Below, piece by piece: positions 28,621-38,574 of a DNA stretch of 64,000 nt. Source of the stretch: Pseudomonas entomophila (GTDB lineage: Bacteria; Pseudomonadota; Gammaproteobacteria; Pseudomonadales; Pseudomonadaceae). The translations under genes were made by a program, and so were the position numbers. Position 1 is the first letter of the stretch. Each line of letters opens with the position of its first letter. Under the pieces are notes generated by a model. That model did not search any database and was not told the origin of the DNA. It saw only the letters and a list, made by a program, of their open reading frames with translations. The DNA lies in NCBI RefSeq assembly GCF_029478665.1, contig NZ_JARPQB010000022.1, forward strand, positions 1-64,000, in the 5' to 3' direction.

Positions 28621-29829
28621 TCAGATCAGGCTACCCAACTGGAAGATCGGCAAGTACATCGCCACGACAAGGCCCCCCACCAGCAGCCCGAGGATCAGCA
28701 CGATGGCCGGCTCCAGCAGCGTGGTCAACTGCTCCAGCGCCTGGCTCACCTGTTCTTCGTAATGTAGCGCGGCCTTGTCCAGCATCGTGTCGAGGGTACC
28801 GCTGGCCTCGCCGACCGCCACCAGCTGGCGCAGCAGCGGCGGGAACAGCCCGTCCGCCTCCATCGCCTGCTGCAGGCTTGCCCCATTGGCCACGCCCTGG
28901 CGCAACGCCAGGATTGCCCGCTCATGCAGGCAGTTGCCACTGACCGGCGCCACCGTTGCCAGCGCATCCAGCAACGCCACCCCTGCGGTATAGGAAGTCG
29001 CCAGGCTGCGCGCAAACCGCGCCAACGCCGCCTGCCCGAGCAAGGTGCCAACCACCGGCACTCGCAACCCCCAGCGCACTATCCACAGGCGCGCCGGCAG
29101 ATGCCGCCGATAAACCTCCCGCACGCCAACCCCCGACACAGTTATCAACAGCAGCAGCCACCCCACGTGATTGCCCAGCCCTGTGGATAAATCGATCACC
29201 CACTGGGTGAACGCCGGCAGCGCCTTGTCAAAACTGGCAAACAGCCCCTGGAACCGCGGCACCACCTCCAGCAGCAACAACGCTGCCACCCCGAGCCCGG
29301 TCAGCAGCAACAACGCCGGATACAGCATCGCCTTGCGCACCTTCTGCCGCAGCGCCTGGCGCTTCTCCAACATCCCCGCCATCTGCTCCAACTGCCGGTC
29401 CAACGTGCCCGACTGCTCCCCCACCCGCACCAGGTTGCAGTACAGCGCATCGAACCACGCCGGGTGGCGCTGCAAGGCATCCGCCAAGCCCAACCCCGCC
29501 GCTACATCCTGTTTCAACCGCCCAAGCAACGCCGCCATGCCGCTGTCCACCGTGCTGCGCGCCATCACCTCGAACGCCTGCAGCAACGGCACCCCCGCCG
29601 TCAGCAAAGTCGCCAACTGCCGACTGAACCCCGCCGCATCCGGCTTGCCCGCCCGCTGCGGCCAACGCCAGCGCAACCCACCCGCCAACCTCACCCGCGT
29701 GGCCCGGATACCCTGGCGTTGCAGCCACGCCTGCACGAATGCCGGGCTGCGCCCCGATTGCTGGCCGTGTTGACGAGCGCCGGAGGCATCAATGCCCTCC
29801 CAGGCGTAGAGGCGGGTAGACGGTGGCAT
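28621..29829 (-). CDS. pilC: Type IV pilus inner-membrane platform protein PilC
   Basis: This 402-residue protein has two T2SSF domains, each with hydrophobic helices (FSRQLATLLTAGVPLLQAFE and FARSLATSYTAGVALLDALA are the paired signatures). PilC forms the platform for pilus assembly and is driven by PilB. The start at 29829 (MPPSTRLYAWEG) has AGGA upstream; 27 more in-frame codons are unlikely. No pilB gene lies between pilC and the divergent pilA. Confidence 0.93.
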   Translation of the reverse strand: MPPSTRLYAWEGIDASGARQHGQQSGRSPAFVQAWLQRQGIRATRVRLAGGLRWRWPQRAGKPDAAGFSRQLATLLTAGVPLLQAFEVMARSTVDSGMAALLGRLKQDVAAGLGLADALQRHPAWFDALYCNLVRVGEQSGTLDRQLEQMAGMLEKRQALRQKVRKAMLYPALLLLTGLGVAALLLLEVVPRFQGLFASFDKALPAFTQWVIDLSTGLGNHVGWLLLLITVSGVGVREVYRRHLPARLWIVRWGLRVPVVGTLLGQAALARFARSLATSYTAGVALLDALATVAPVSGNCLHERAILALRQGVANGASLQQAMEADGLFPPLLRQLVAVGEASGTLDTMLDKAALHYEEQVSQALEQLTTLLEPAIVLILGLLVGGLVVAMYLPIFQLGSLI

Positions 29830-30056
29830 GTGAAGGTCCTTTGCAGTGCGGCGACAAGCCCCGTAACAGCTTGCCGGGCCCGAGGGCGGGCGCGTTTCCA
29901 TGACGCTCACTAGAGTAGTTCAGCGAAGATGACGCCCTGCCGTGCAGGGGTGACAAAAGGTGTCGGTTCAGGCCTACTGCGCGCCTGCCGGCCGGGGCGC
30001 AACCCAAGATGCAATGCGCCGACCGCGCCTCCATGTATTACGAAGGAAGACCGTTC
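29830..30056. other. pilC/pilA divergent intergenic region without pilB
   Basis: This 227-bp gap separates the divergent pilC and pilA. In P. aeruginosa pilB lies next to pilA and before pilC; there is no room for it here. I found no convincing RpoN-type TGGCAC-N5-TTGC site on the pilA side. GAAGGAAG precedes the pilA start codon. Confidence 0.6.
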
Positions 30057-30467
30057 ATGAAAGGGCAACGAGGTATCACCCTGATCGAACTGATGATCGT
30101 CGTCGCGATCATCGGCATCCTGGCGACCATCGCCATCCCCATGTACACCAACCACCAGGCCCGCGCCAAAGCCGCTGCAGCGCTGCTGGAAATCTCCGCG
30201 CTGAAAACGCCGATGGACATCCGCCTGAACGAAGGCAAGGACGTACCCGACGTCGCCAGCCTCAGCGGCCAGCCCGCCACCGCCCATTGCGCGATCACCG
30301 CCAGCGGCACGGCGGCCGACGGCAGCGCCAGCATCGCCTGCACCCTGGCCGACGCACCGGCCAATGTGCTGGGCAAGACTGTGACCCTGGCCCGCACCCA
30401 GGCCGGGTGGAGCTGCGTGACCACGGTGGAGGAAGACCTCGCGCCGAATGGCTGCAAGGCGCCGTGA
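30057..30467 (+). CDS. pilA: Type IV major pilin PilA
   Basis: This 136-residue prepilin begins [20 protein letters not shown], with a short leader cleaved after G6 and E5 present. A long helix and C-terminal cysteine pair ([16 protein letters not shown]) form the D loop. The order pilD-pilC divergent from pilA is that of pseudomonads. AAGGAAG sits before the ATG at 30057; the in-frame ATG at 30009 is disfavoured because it would bury the leader. Confidence 0.92.
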   Translation: MKGQRGITLIELMIVVAIIGILATIAIPMYTNHQARAKAAAALLEISALKTPMDIRLNEGKDVPDVASLSGQPATAHCAITASGTAADGSASIACTLADAPANVLGKTVTLARTQAGWSCVTTVEEDLAPNGCKAP

Positions 30468-30525
30468 AAGTGAGGTGAAACAGAGGTTTGCGTAACGGAC
30501 ACGGCAATGGTACGTTGCGCAACAC

Positions 30526-30601
30526 GCCGGTGTAGCTCAGTCGGTAGAGCAGCGCACTCGTAACGCGAAGGTCGCAGGTTCGATTCCTGTCTCCGGCACC
30601 A
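30526..30601 (+). tRNA. tRNA-Thr (CGT), weak stems
   Basis: The cloverleaf runs from GCCGGTG to CTCCGGC plus ACCA, with anticodon loop CTCGTAA (CGT), D arm GCTCAGTCGGTAGAGC and T arm GCAGG/CCTGT. There is a T6-T67 mismatch in the acceptor stem and A31-C39 and G27-A43 mismatches in the anticodon stem, so it is less well paired than the other three tRNAs. It marks the left edge of the accessory region. A weak promoter (TTGCGT, 17 bp, TACGTT) may precede it. Confidence 0.88.
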
Positions 30602-30642
30602 GAGACCAGTTTCCAGAAGTCTATGACTGTCTACGGAATACC

Positions 30643-30673
30643 CCACAAAGCCCGCCTAGTGCGGGCTTTGTGG
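30643..30673. terminator. Terminator after tRNA-Thr
   Basis: CCACAAAGCCCGC and GCGGGCTTTGTGG form a 13-bp stem around CTAGT, followed by TTTCTGT. It lies between the tRNA and the convergent giant gene and may serve both. Confidence 0.85.
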
Positions 30674-30699
30674 TTTCTGTCCACCGTCAAGATTTTTAT

Positions 30700-33600
30700 C
30701 TAGCTGTGTTGAGTCAAAGTGTGCTGTTTCTCATCGTCTAACTCGTTAGTTCGCCCTGGGTAGTAGGAACTTTTAAGCGACTCGCTTATCTCCACCACAG
30801 CTATGGTGTGCGACGATCGGGAGGAGCTATTGCCGTATCCAGGCTCGTACTGACGCAGGACTATTAGGATGAGCAAGTTCACATTATTCGCAGATAGATA
30901 TCTCTGGATAAGGTCCGTACGACAACTTAGCTGAGTGCCGCTGGAGAGGTGATCATCGTTACGGTCTGCTCGCTGATTCCAAATTTGAGATTGCACCAGG
31001 ACCGCGCCTGAGGGATCAATCCACCGGCGTCCATATGGGGCTTCTTCGGTGATTTGTGCGAAATCATTTACCCGCCTAGCAAGTTTTAAACGCGATGCTG
31101 CTGAGGCTGCACCCAGGGTGTCGTATTCATCGAGCCCTTCAGCATGGCTGACGTCAACAATCCAAGGTATAAGAGGCAAATGCGAGCTGGCGTCAGACTC
31201 TGTATCCTCATACTCGTCCAATCGAGGTATATAGGCATGGAACGGCTCCTCATTAGCTAGGGCTGCTGCGACCCGCGCGCTTTCCTCAGTCGAAACAAAA
31301 GCTGATCGAATATGGACGTCGATGCCATCGATAGATTTCCACTCGCCGTCTACCACTACCCATTCATCCAGATTGCCATTGATGCCTAGTAGTGATTGCA
31401 GCGTACTCGCTGCTCCGGTTAGGACCACTTTACCCCCGGACGCTTCCCTTAGGTTGATGCGGGTGGGCAGAGGTCGTCGATCAGTGGCATCGGCTAACCA
31501 GAACCCGTCTTTGCGGGTAAGCACTCGCTCACTCAACCATTCTTCCCACGGGTCCCCATCCCTATAGGGCCCCTGAATCACAGGGAGCTTAGCGAGAAAC
31601 TCACCGGCCACCGCATGTAGGGCATGCCAACATAGTTGTTCACCATAGCTGTGTTGATCGTGAGAAAGTCCACGAGCCCTTCCGCGACGATATATGGACC
31701 GTCCTCCTTGATCTGACATATGAGTGATTTGAGCATCGTGATGTCTCACCCATAGGTTTACAGTATCTTCTGTATACCAATGCGGCTGGCCAAATACTTC
31801 ACCTAATCCAGCGACATCAAGCTTGCCAAAGTCGTGATCGAGATAGAGTGGCTTAAGTGGTTTTGGTACGCCATCTGGACGCCCTTTGTAAAAAGTTCCT
31901 CCGAGATGTTTGCTCGACTTTTCAATTGGGTAGGGAGAGTGATTGACGCGTTCAAGCTCATCCAATCTTGCTGGCTCAAGCCTAAGTTGGCCCTGAACAT
32001 TACACGTGAGTAGGGCCTGTACGGAGAAGTGCTTGAAAAGTACATGAGGCTCTTCCACGTCCAGCGCGATCCGTTCCAGCAGAGCTTGGTGTTTGCTCAC
32101 CTCTGCGGGCTGATCTAAAGCTATACGTGCCAACGCTATCAGAAGCCAGAGCTTTGCATGGAGATGGAAGAAGGGCAGTTCGGGAGCCTGAAAAGGAGCT
32201 GCATTCGTGGCATCAAACTTCGACACAACCTTGTCCAAAATATCAGTTTGGCCAAGGCGCATCGCAACTCTTAGGCTGTGAGCGGCCATCCATCGTCTTT
32301 CGGCCTCTGGTGCGCCAAGTGCGAACCAAATGAGTCCTGCGGCCACCTCTGATTGATCTTGAGGTGGGTAAAGAGAGGGTTGCCAGGGGCCGTCCAAAAC
32401 AGAAGACGCCAATTTTGCAGCCCCGGTATTCAAAAGTCGATGAATAGCTGTTTGTCCAACTCCCTCTGCGGCTGCACCATTCAGTGTGGTCCCTAGATTC
32501 AACCACACAGATGCCGGTACATCAAAATTGGGGCGAGAGAACTCTGTAATTAGCTCAAGTATAAGTTTTTGGCGGTCTTTGCCTGTCACCGTGGAAAGCT
32601 TATCGATGTCCGAGGTACTTAGGTAACCAAATGATATGAACTCATCTGCGCAGTGACGGATAATGATAGAGCCACAATCATAAAGAGCGTCGGAAAGAGC
32701 GTTGGATGCTTGTGACCAAGATTCTTTGCATGCGCTAAGAATGCGAATCTTCTCATGGAGCGTTAATTGCTCCTGGCGTGCAATTGTGGTGACATACTTT
32801 GACCAGTGTCCGTAAGGGACTTTGGTCTGCAACTGCTCGAAGAAATTCTCTTGAATTCGTCTGCCCCAACTATTCAGCTCCTGAATCTTCTCTAGTGCTT
32901 CAGACAGGGAGAGATCGTCTGTAGGGTTGATTGCCAGCACCAGTGACTCAAGTAACTTTTCTGCGTCAGCTTGTTCTCTTTGACGTCGATCGATAACCTC
33001 AGAAGCAGGGGCGCCTCGCCAATTATTCAGGTCGTTGTACTCTCGCGTAGAGACCTCAATGCTTTCAGCCAGTGAGGATAGATATTTATAATCATAAGAG
33101 TCTGTGCCTAAGGCGGATTTGGCCAGGCCTGCTAAAGCACGCGGTACTGCTGGGCTGAAGCCATGTGGATTATTTTGATGATACTGGGTGATTAATTCGC
33201 GTATTAGGTCATCCTGTTGACTAAGCTGCAGATGCTCCAAGGACTCAATTAGTTGCTCCGTGCCGCATACCCACAGCTCTGCAGGACTTGCAGTTCTGAG
33301 CATTGCAAGCGCAGCATTCGGGGGTATCTTCCTAGCGTGGATCAAGCCCCGAATATATGGAAGAAGTGTGTAGTCGAGTGTGACCCTACCTCTGTCTTCC
33401 CATCGGGAAAGCTTTGCCAGCCCCTTCAGTCCTGAGGCTTTTGCCATTGCCATGCCATACATGCCCCAGTTGAACTTATTTTCCTCATCACCAAGATTAA
33501 GTTCGCAGATGTTGGATAGCGTGTGGCAGTCTTCATCAGAAAGCTCCTCTCCATGCAGAGAGGCTGCAAATTGCATCAGCTCATTTACGAACTGATAGTC

Positions 33601-36600
33601 GCCAGACCCAACAGCATCTAACTGCTCCAAGCCGCGGTGAAAATAGACGGCCGCCTCTTGCTTGCTAGCTGGCGATACAGCTTGTGCTAGATCAGCAAAG
33701 AGCTCCGCACGCTGTTTAACCTCATCCTCTTGTTCGATGGCCAGCCTCACATTATTTGCTGTTGATCCTGCTAGTATGTGTAGTTCGGGTCTGACGGCCA
33801 GCACGCTTACGATTCTAATTAGATTCGAAATTTCGGATACTCCGCGTGCTTTTACTGCTTCCAGATAGTGGACAACCTCAGAGACTTCTAGATTGGACGC
33901 AGCTTCAAACGTTAGCGTTAGGAGTCGGTCAGCCACCAGGAGTCGATGACGCTGCGCATCACTTCCACCGGACTGGTAGTCATTGCAGCGAAGCAGGTCC
34001 GGCCAAATATCGAGTAGAGGGGTCAAGCGCCGGCCAATTTCAAGCTGATCACTGAAACCGGCAGCAAATGCACGGGAGATTGTTAACCAATGCTCCAATT
34101 GGTGCGTTAAGAATCGTAGTGCGGCACTCTTCGTGTCGGCGGAGAAGGTCTTCTGACTGCTATCGTTGCGGTGCGTCTCGCTAGATCTTTTTTCAAGTTC
34201 AAGCTTTAGCGCCGCTTTGAGCTCTTCTCTCTGGATGTTTGGGGGGGGATCTATAATAAGGTCCGTAAGTTCTTCGGGAAGAATTTCGCGCTCCCGAAGT
34301 TCTAGGCCATCGGAAACGCTAAGCAGCGCCACCTTCGCCAGAAATGGATAGATCTCTTCTGACCAGTATTCGCTTGTGTATACGTATAGTGATGGGACAG
34401 GTATTGGTGTGGCGGCCAAGATCTGCTTGGCCTCGAGTTTCATGCCGTTAAGAAGGGCTACTGAAGCCGCTCGTAACAAACCGAGAATGATCCGCGGTTG
34501 TTTATAGCTGGAGTTTTTTTCTCCTAATTTCACCTGTTGGGCTTTCTCGCACGCGCCTGAAAGTTTGCTGATCAGGGCTCTCTGTAGAGATGAATTCCCG
34601 TCAAAAAAGGGAATCAACGCTGTTAGCGGTCCTGGGCCCAACTGATCAGATTTCACAAAAGCATCGACCGAGCTGCTTTTCAGGCTTCCCATATCAGCGC
34701 CCAAGCGTAACAAAGGCACTAACGTCTCCGTCACCTCAAAAGCGTACCAGTCCATCCACATCTTAAGATCTGCTGCCGCGCGTTCACTTTCCCCTTTGAT
34801 CAGATAGCAGAAAGGTATGGCAGCCATATCTAAGGCGGTCGGATCGGCTCTGTCGCTCTGCAGTTGGCGTTCGCTGAAGTCTTGCTCAAGCCAATGAGTT
34901 CTCCATTCTTTAACCCGATGGGCGTGGTGATAGGCATCTGCCAAGTCTCCGCCGAGACCATAAGCAATAGTCAGCCGCGCGTGACGAGTACCAGGCCAAT
35001 GGGTACGCAGCTCGAAAAGGCGACGTATTGAGTCCGCATCGCCGGAGTAGACCGTGAGGTGAGGGTTGTCGAGGATGTAATCAGTGCCACGCTGATCCAC
35101 CGCTGCCAAGGTCGACAACTCTACAAGAAGTGGGACCAAGCGGTTTGTTTCATCCTTCTCAGCAGCGTAGGCCACAGCAGCTCGTAAGCGTGCATGTCGA
35201 ATGGCTTGGCGACTGACAGGACTTCTGATAGTGGTCGGGATTCTCTCGTCAAACGCGAGATTGAATAGCAGTTCTCCGTCTTCCAGTTGTTTCAACAAGT
35301 CGGGCAAAGTGGTAGCGGCATAAATTGAAGTCGCCTGCATACCAAGCAGTCTTTTCGAGAGACTGCTTAAAGTGTCGCTGTTTCCACAATACTCGTCTCG
35401 AATGAGGGTCTCTGTCGGTTCATCTCGGAACATCAGCCCGTGTTTCGTGTGCTCCAAAAGTGGCGAAAGGTCTGCAGCGAAACTGGCGATTGCTCCCTCT
35501 GCAAGCCCGCTGGCTTCGGCAAATTCCCGAACCGGTACTGGTGGCGGAAGTAACGCCAGACCGGTCAAAAATGTGGTGATATCCATATCACTATAGCCCT
35601 GCTTGCGGGCTTGCATTAGCGCAGAGTTGATTCTTTTGCGAAGTAGCTCATCCAACTGGATTACGTTATGCTTTTCGGAGGAAGCCAATAACGCGGGAGC
35701 ATCTGCGACCAGATGTTCCAACACGCGAGCGTTTCCTCTTGATCGAGACTGAGCTACTTGAGTGTTGTCCTCACTATGATCCTCTATCCGGGTTTTCAGG
35801 AACTCACGTGTTTCATCAATCGTGAAGGCCTTCAACTCAAACTGTTCACATTTCGCTTCGCCTGTTGCAATGGCACGTCGATGAGTACGTGTACTCACTA
35901 CTAACTGCACACCAGAAATCGAACCGCCGTGAGTTAGGCTGGCGAGCAGAAGTGCAGGGAAAGAGATTTCACCGCGATCTCTTGCATGTTCGCCAGCATT
36001 ATCGATTGCGTCGAGCAGGAGAACAAGTTGTCGGTCAGGTTCGAAGCGGCGAACCGTTTCTGCGGCCTGCTTCATCCGAAGGCGAAACACCCGTATTAGG
36101 TCATCGCTATTATCTGTGATCGGTAGAAGCGGGTCGCAGTAGCCTCGACATGCCAATTCGTTGACTATATGAACCAGACCTTTTCTCGGGAGATGTCGCG
36201 CATCACCAGGAGCGCGGTATTGACCCATTCCATAACAGTCGAAGAGAACAACTTGATGTCTTTCAGTCAGTCGAGCCGCAATAGAGTTCATGAAGACTGT
36301 CTTGCCGATACCGCCATCTGCATGAATGACCAGTGGAATGGTCAGTTGCGGAATCTTCTCGACGACGTCGGATAACTGGCTGCGTTCTACAACCGTACCC
36401 ACATCTGGAAAGCTTGCTGGGCAAGGCAGCAGTTCATGTTCATCTTGTAACTCCAGGGCTGTCAGAATATCAGCGCGTGAAATCACATTTCGCCTCTGAT
36501 TGGCAAGGTTCGCTTTATCACGCGCTAGTTCTCTTATAGCGTTGAGTCGAACCCTAGCCTGAGGATCACGTGCTACACCCCAGTCTGCGAGAATCAGTGC

Positions 36601-37260
36601 TAACCGGTGCTTGCTTTCCCGTAGATCTCCTCGAATTCCTGTAAAGCTCAGTCGACTAACGAACTCTACCAAATCCTTGCCCTTGAGATTGCAAGCCGAT
36701 TTAATTTGGTCTGTCTGTTCTTTGACGGTGCCTGTCGCTGAAATTCCAGCAATAATCCCAGCGATCGCGTCGTCCAGTTCGCCGAGAATTGGACGGTTTG
36801 TCACTAACTCGAAGCGAAGTTTTTCACGTGCTTGAGCAGTTCCGTACTTGGTCTTGTGCGACCTATAGGTCTTGGCGAACTTCTCGATGGTTTTTTTCGC
36901 ATCGGCTGCACGGAACGCTTTGTTTTCCGAGGCTTTTGAGTACTTAACCTGCACCACGACGATCTTTTGGGCGTGCTCAAACGAGGCAGCTTTCCCGTAA
37001 TAGAGAACGGCGTCGGCAATTTCGTTGCCTGCGTCCTCTGCACCCGTTTGATCAATGGGAGAGAAACCCTCTATCGCAACACCAACGAACTGGTCTCTGG
37101 GCAGCAGAAGTCCCAGGCATTTACGAGCGACCCACGCCTCGTGGAATTCGTGACCATCCCTGGATGCTCGAACACTGTCCATTTTTTCACGCGTGCTAGC
37201 CATTCTGATCGATGAGCTCCCTGCTGGCGATTTATAAGCTTTGATTACCAATAATGACAT
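30700..37260 (-). CDS. Giant Avs-like STAND NTPase with N-terminal Cap4-like nuclease region
   Basis: One intact 2186-residue frame. Residues 30-110 (numbered from the 37260 start) look like a Cap4/DUF4297-type PD-(D/E)xK nuclease: RDGHEFHEAW, E64 in AIEG, D83 in EIADAVLYYG, and QVKYS with Q104 and K106. A NACHT/STAND NTPase follows, with Walker A DGGIGKT (315-321), Walker B QLVLLLDAID (411-420) and STRTHRR (456-462). The remaining 1600 residues are mostly helical, probably TPR-like, which would be the sensor. This is the architecture of Avs antiphage proteins, which bind a phage protein and then activate the effector; size and nuclease type point to the Avs3 kind, but this is not proved. Codon use is less GC-rich than the core genes. 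In-frame alternative starts are 37203 and 37182. Confidence 0.8.
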   Translation of the reverse strand: MSLLVIKAYKSPAGSSSIRMASTREKMDSVRASRDGHEFHEAWVARKCLGLLLPRDQFVGVAIEGFSPIDQTGAEDAGNEIADAVLYYGKAASFEHAQKIVVVQVKYSKASENKAFRAADAKKTIEKFAKTYRSHKTKYGTAQAREKLRFELVTNRPILGELDDAIAGIIAGISATGTVKEQTDQIKSACNLKGKDLVEFVSRLSFTGIRGDLRESKHRLALILADWGVARDPQARVRLNAIRELARDKANLANQRRNVISRADILTALELQDEHELLPCPASFPDVGTVVERSQLSDVVEKIPQLTIPLVIHADGGIGKTVFMNSIAARLTERHQVVLFDCYGMGQYRAPGDARHLPRKGLVHIVNELACRGYCDPLLPITDNSDDLIRVFRLRMKQAAETVRRFEPDRQLVLLLDAIDNAGEHARDRGEISFPALLLASLTHGGSISGVQLVVSTRTHRRAIATGEAKCEQFELKAFTIDETREFLKTRIEDHSEDNTQVAQSRSRGNARVLEHLVADAPALLASSEKHNVIQLDELLRKRINSALMQARKQGYSDMDITTFLTGLALLPPPVPVREFAEASGLAEGAIASFAADLSPLLEHTKHGLMFRDEPTETLIRDEYCGNSDTLSSLSKRLLGMQATSIYAATTLPDLLKQLEDGELLFNLAFDERIPTTIRSPVSRQAIRHARLRAAVAYAAEKDETNRLVPLLVELSTLAAVDQRGTDYILDNPHLTVYSGDADSIRRLFELRTHWPGTRHARLTIAYGLGGDLADAYHHAHRVKEWRTHWLEQDFSERQLQSDRADPTALDMAAIPFCYLIKGESERAAADLKMWMDWYAFEVTETLVPLLRLGADMGSLKSSSVDAFVKSDQLGPGPLTALIPFFDGNSSLQRALISKLSGACEKAQQVKLGEKNSSYKQPRIILGLLRAASVALLNGMKLEAKQILAATPIPVPSLYVYTSEYWSEEIYPFLAKVALLSVSDGLELREREILPEELTDLIIDPPPNIQREELKAALKLELEKRSSETHRNDSSQKTFSADTKSAALRFLTHQLEHWLTISRAFAAGFSDQLEIGRRLTPLLDIWPDLLRCNDYQSGGSDAQRHRLLVADRLLTLTFEAASNLEVSEVVHYLEAVKARGVSEISNLIRIVSVLAVRPELHILAGSTANNVRLAIEQEDEVKQRAELFADLAQAVSPASKQEAAVYFHRGLEQLDAVGSGDYQFVNELMQFAASLHGEELSDEDCHTLSNICELNLGDEENKFNWGMYGMAMAKASGLKGLAKLSRWEDRGRVTLDYTLLPYIRGLIHARKIPPNAALAMLRTASPAELWVCGTEQLIESLEHLQLSQQDDLIRELITQYHQNNPHGFSPAVPRALAGLAKSALGTDSYDYKYLSSLAESIEVSTREYNDLNNWRGAPASEVIDRRQREQADAEKLLESLVLAINPTDDLSLSEALEKIQELNSWGRRIQENFFEQLQTKVPYGHWSKYVTTIARQEQLTLHEKIRILSACKESWSQASNALSDALYDCGSIIIRHCADEFISFGYLSTSDIDKLSTVTGKDRQKLILELITEFSRPNFDVPASVWLNLGTTLNGAAAEGVGQTAIHRLLNTGAAKLASSVLDGPWQPSLYPPQDQSEVAAGLIWFALGAPEAERRWMAAHSLRVAMRLGQTDILDKVVSKFDATNAAPFQAPELPFFHLHAKLWLLIALARIALDQPAEVSKHQALLERIALDVEEPHVLFKHFSVQALLTCNVQGQLRLEPARLDELERVNHSPYPIEKSSKHLGGTFYKGRPDGVPKPLKPLYLDHDFGKLDVAGLGEVFGQPHWYTEDTVNLWVRHHDAQITHMSDQGGRSIYRRGRARGLSHDQHSYGEQLCWHALHAVAGEFLAKLPVIQGPYRDGDPWEEWLSERVLTRKDGFWLADATDRRPLPTRINLREASGGKVVLTGAASTLQSLLGINGNLDEWVVVDGEWKSIDGIDVHIRSAFVSTEESARVAAALANEEPFHAYIPRLDEYEDTESDASSHLPLIPWIVDVSHAEGLDEYDTLGAASAASRLKLARRVNDFAQITEEAPYGRRWIDPSGAVLVQSQIWNQRADRNDDHLSSGTQLSCRTDLIQRYLSANNVNLLILIVLRQYEPGYGNSSSRSSHTIAVVEISESLKSSYYPGRTNELDDEKQHTLTQHS

Positions 37261-37826
37261 TTTCTACGGGCGGGGCCTATTCGCAGGGCTAAGGGGCCAC
37301 CAGCGCTAGCCTTGCATTCAGAAAGGCATTGATCGGATCGCCATCCAGAAACGGTGTAAGTGGTATCGGCTGCTTGCGCACACAGTGGACATGCAACACC
37401 GATACACCTAAAAGTTTCTTGTTACACATGTTATTTCACGGTTTTTCCAGAAAAACTCTTATAAATCATAGTGTTGTCGATGGCGAAACACTTGAAACCC
37501 ATTTCAATAGCTTTGGGTCAATACCCACGCCCAGCATGTAGGGCCACCTTCAGCGAGAGTTGGGCTTTGGCTATGCTTCGATGGTGCCGGGGACCCTGAG
37601 CAAACCTATGAGACACGGGGCAGGAAACCCGCGCTTTCGTGCTAGAGGACGCTCGCTCAGCTTAGTGAACAGGTTCACCTGGTGAACACCCTCAAATGGG
37701 AGGTAAACAGTGCGATTATCACTCCTAGGGAAATAATCCAGAGAGCATCGATCACGCGCTCCACTGTGCCTTACCGGCCAGCAGGATCTTTGCTTTCGCG
37801 AGTACACGTCAGGAGAACAAACTGCG
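37261..37826. promoter_or_regulatory. Divergent regulatory gap between the Avs-like and AbiV genes
   Basis: This 566-bp stretch between divergent genes has no convincing gene. It contains the operator-like palindrome GTTTTTC-CA-GAAAAAC at 37441-37456, directly followed by TATAAAT (37460-37466) as a possible -10 box reading toward AbiV. A good -35 box was not found. An open frame on the minus strand at 37571-37894 overlaps the AbiV start and lacks any family character. Confidence 0.45.
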
Positions 37827-38519
37827 ATGATCTCTTCACAACTGGTGGCTTTCAAAGGCACGCTTGATTGCGCAAACGCTGTAGTCGGAATCAACGCGGC
37901 GACTGCGAATGCCCGGCGGCTAGCCGAGGACGCACAGATGCTGCTAGACGCAGGGCGTTATGCCTCTGCAATCTCCCTTGCTGCTCTGGCTATCGAAGAG
38001 TCAGGCAAAACCTCCATCCTCAGAGCGATTCTTCTCACGGACGATGCGGTCTCCCTCAAATCGGAGTGGAAGCGTTATCGGACCCATACGAGCAAAAACT
38101 GCCATTGGATACTGTCTGACCTGGTAGCTCAGGGAGCCAAGTCCCTCGATGATTTACGAGGAATCTATGACGAGCAGTCTGATCACCCAAAAATTTTGGA
38201 TCAGCTGAAACAGCTCGGTTTCTACACCGACTGCTTCGGAGAACACGCTCATTGGTCGGTCCCTGATGAGGTCATTGATGCAGCGCTCGCCACTGAGGTA
38301 GTACGTTCAGCAACCATATTCGCCGGGCGATCGTTCGTATCAGAGCGTGAATTACAGCTGTGGGTTGAACATATGAAGCCCGTTTGGAAGCGCGATCTGG
38401 CAGGCATGAAGGCGGCTTTGATCACGTGCTACGCCGCAATGCAAAGCGAAGGCTTGCTGGCGGATGGGCCTAACAAAATGGATGAGTTTGTATCGGGCAC
38501 ATCCCCTAGCGGTTCATGA
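37827..38519 (+). CDS. AbiV-family abortive-infection protein
   Basis: The 230-residue protein carries the AbiV signature AGRYASAISLAALAIEESGK (E57, E58, K61) after an N-terminal helix of the form TANARRLAEDAQMLLDAG. AbiV was described in Lactococcus as a phage-resistance protein; the family is all-helical and its enzymatic role is not settled. AGGAG lies upstream of the ATG. It is divergent from the Avs-like gene across a 566-bp gap, making a small defence cluster. Confidence 0.85.
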   Translation: MISSQLVAFKGTLDCANAVVGINAATANARRLAEDAQMLLDAGRYASAISLAALAIEESGKTSILRAILLTDDAVSLKSEWKRYRTHTSKNCHWILSDLVAQGAKSLDDLRGIYDEQSDHPKILDQLKQLGFYTDCFGEHAHWSVPDEVIDAALATEVVRSATIFAGRSFVSERELQLWVEHMKPVWKRDLAGMKAALITCYAAMQSEGLLADGPNKMDEFVSGTSPSGS

Positions 38520-38574
38520 CGCGGTGAGCTCGGAGGTGAAGGCGATGGGGGATGCTTGCGACGAGAGCAACTGT

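Noticed and set aside
37571-37894. 107-codon minus-strand frame before AbiV
   Set aside because: It overlaps the AbiV start, has no ribosome site and no recognisable domain.
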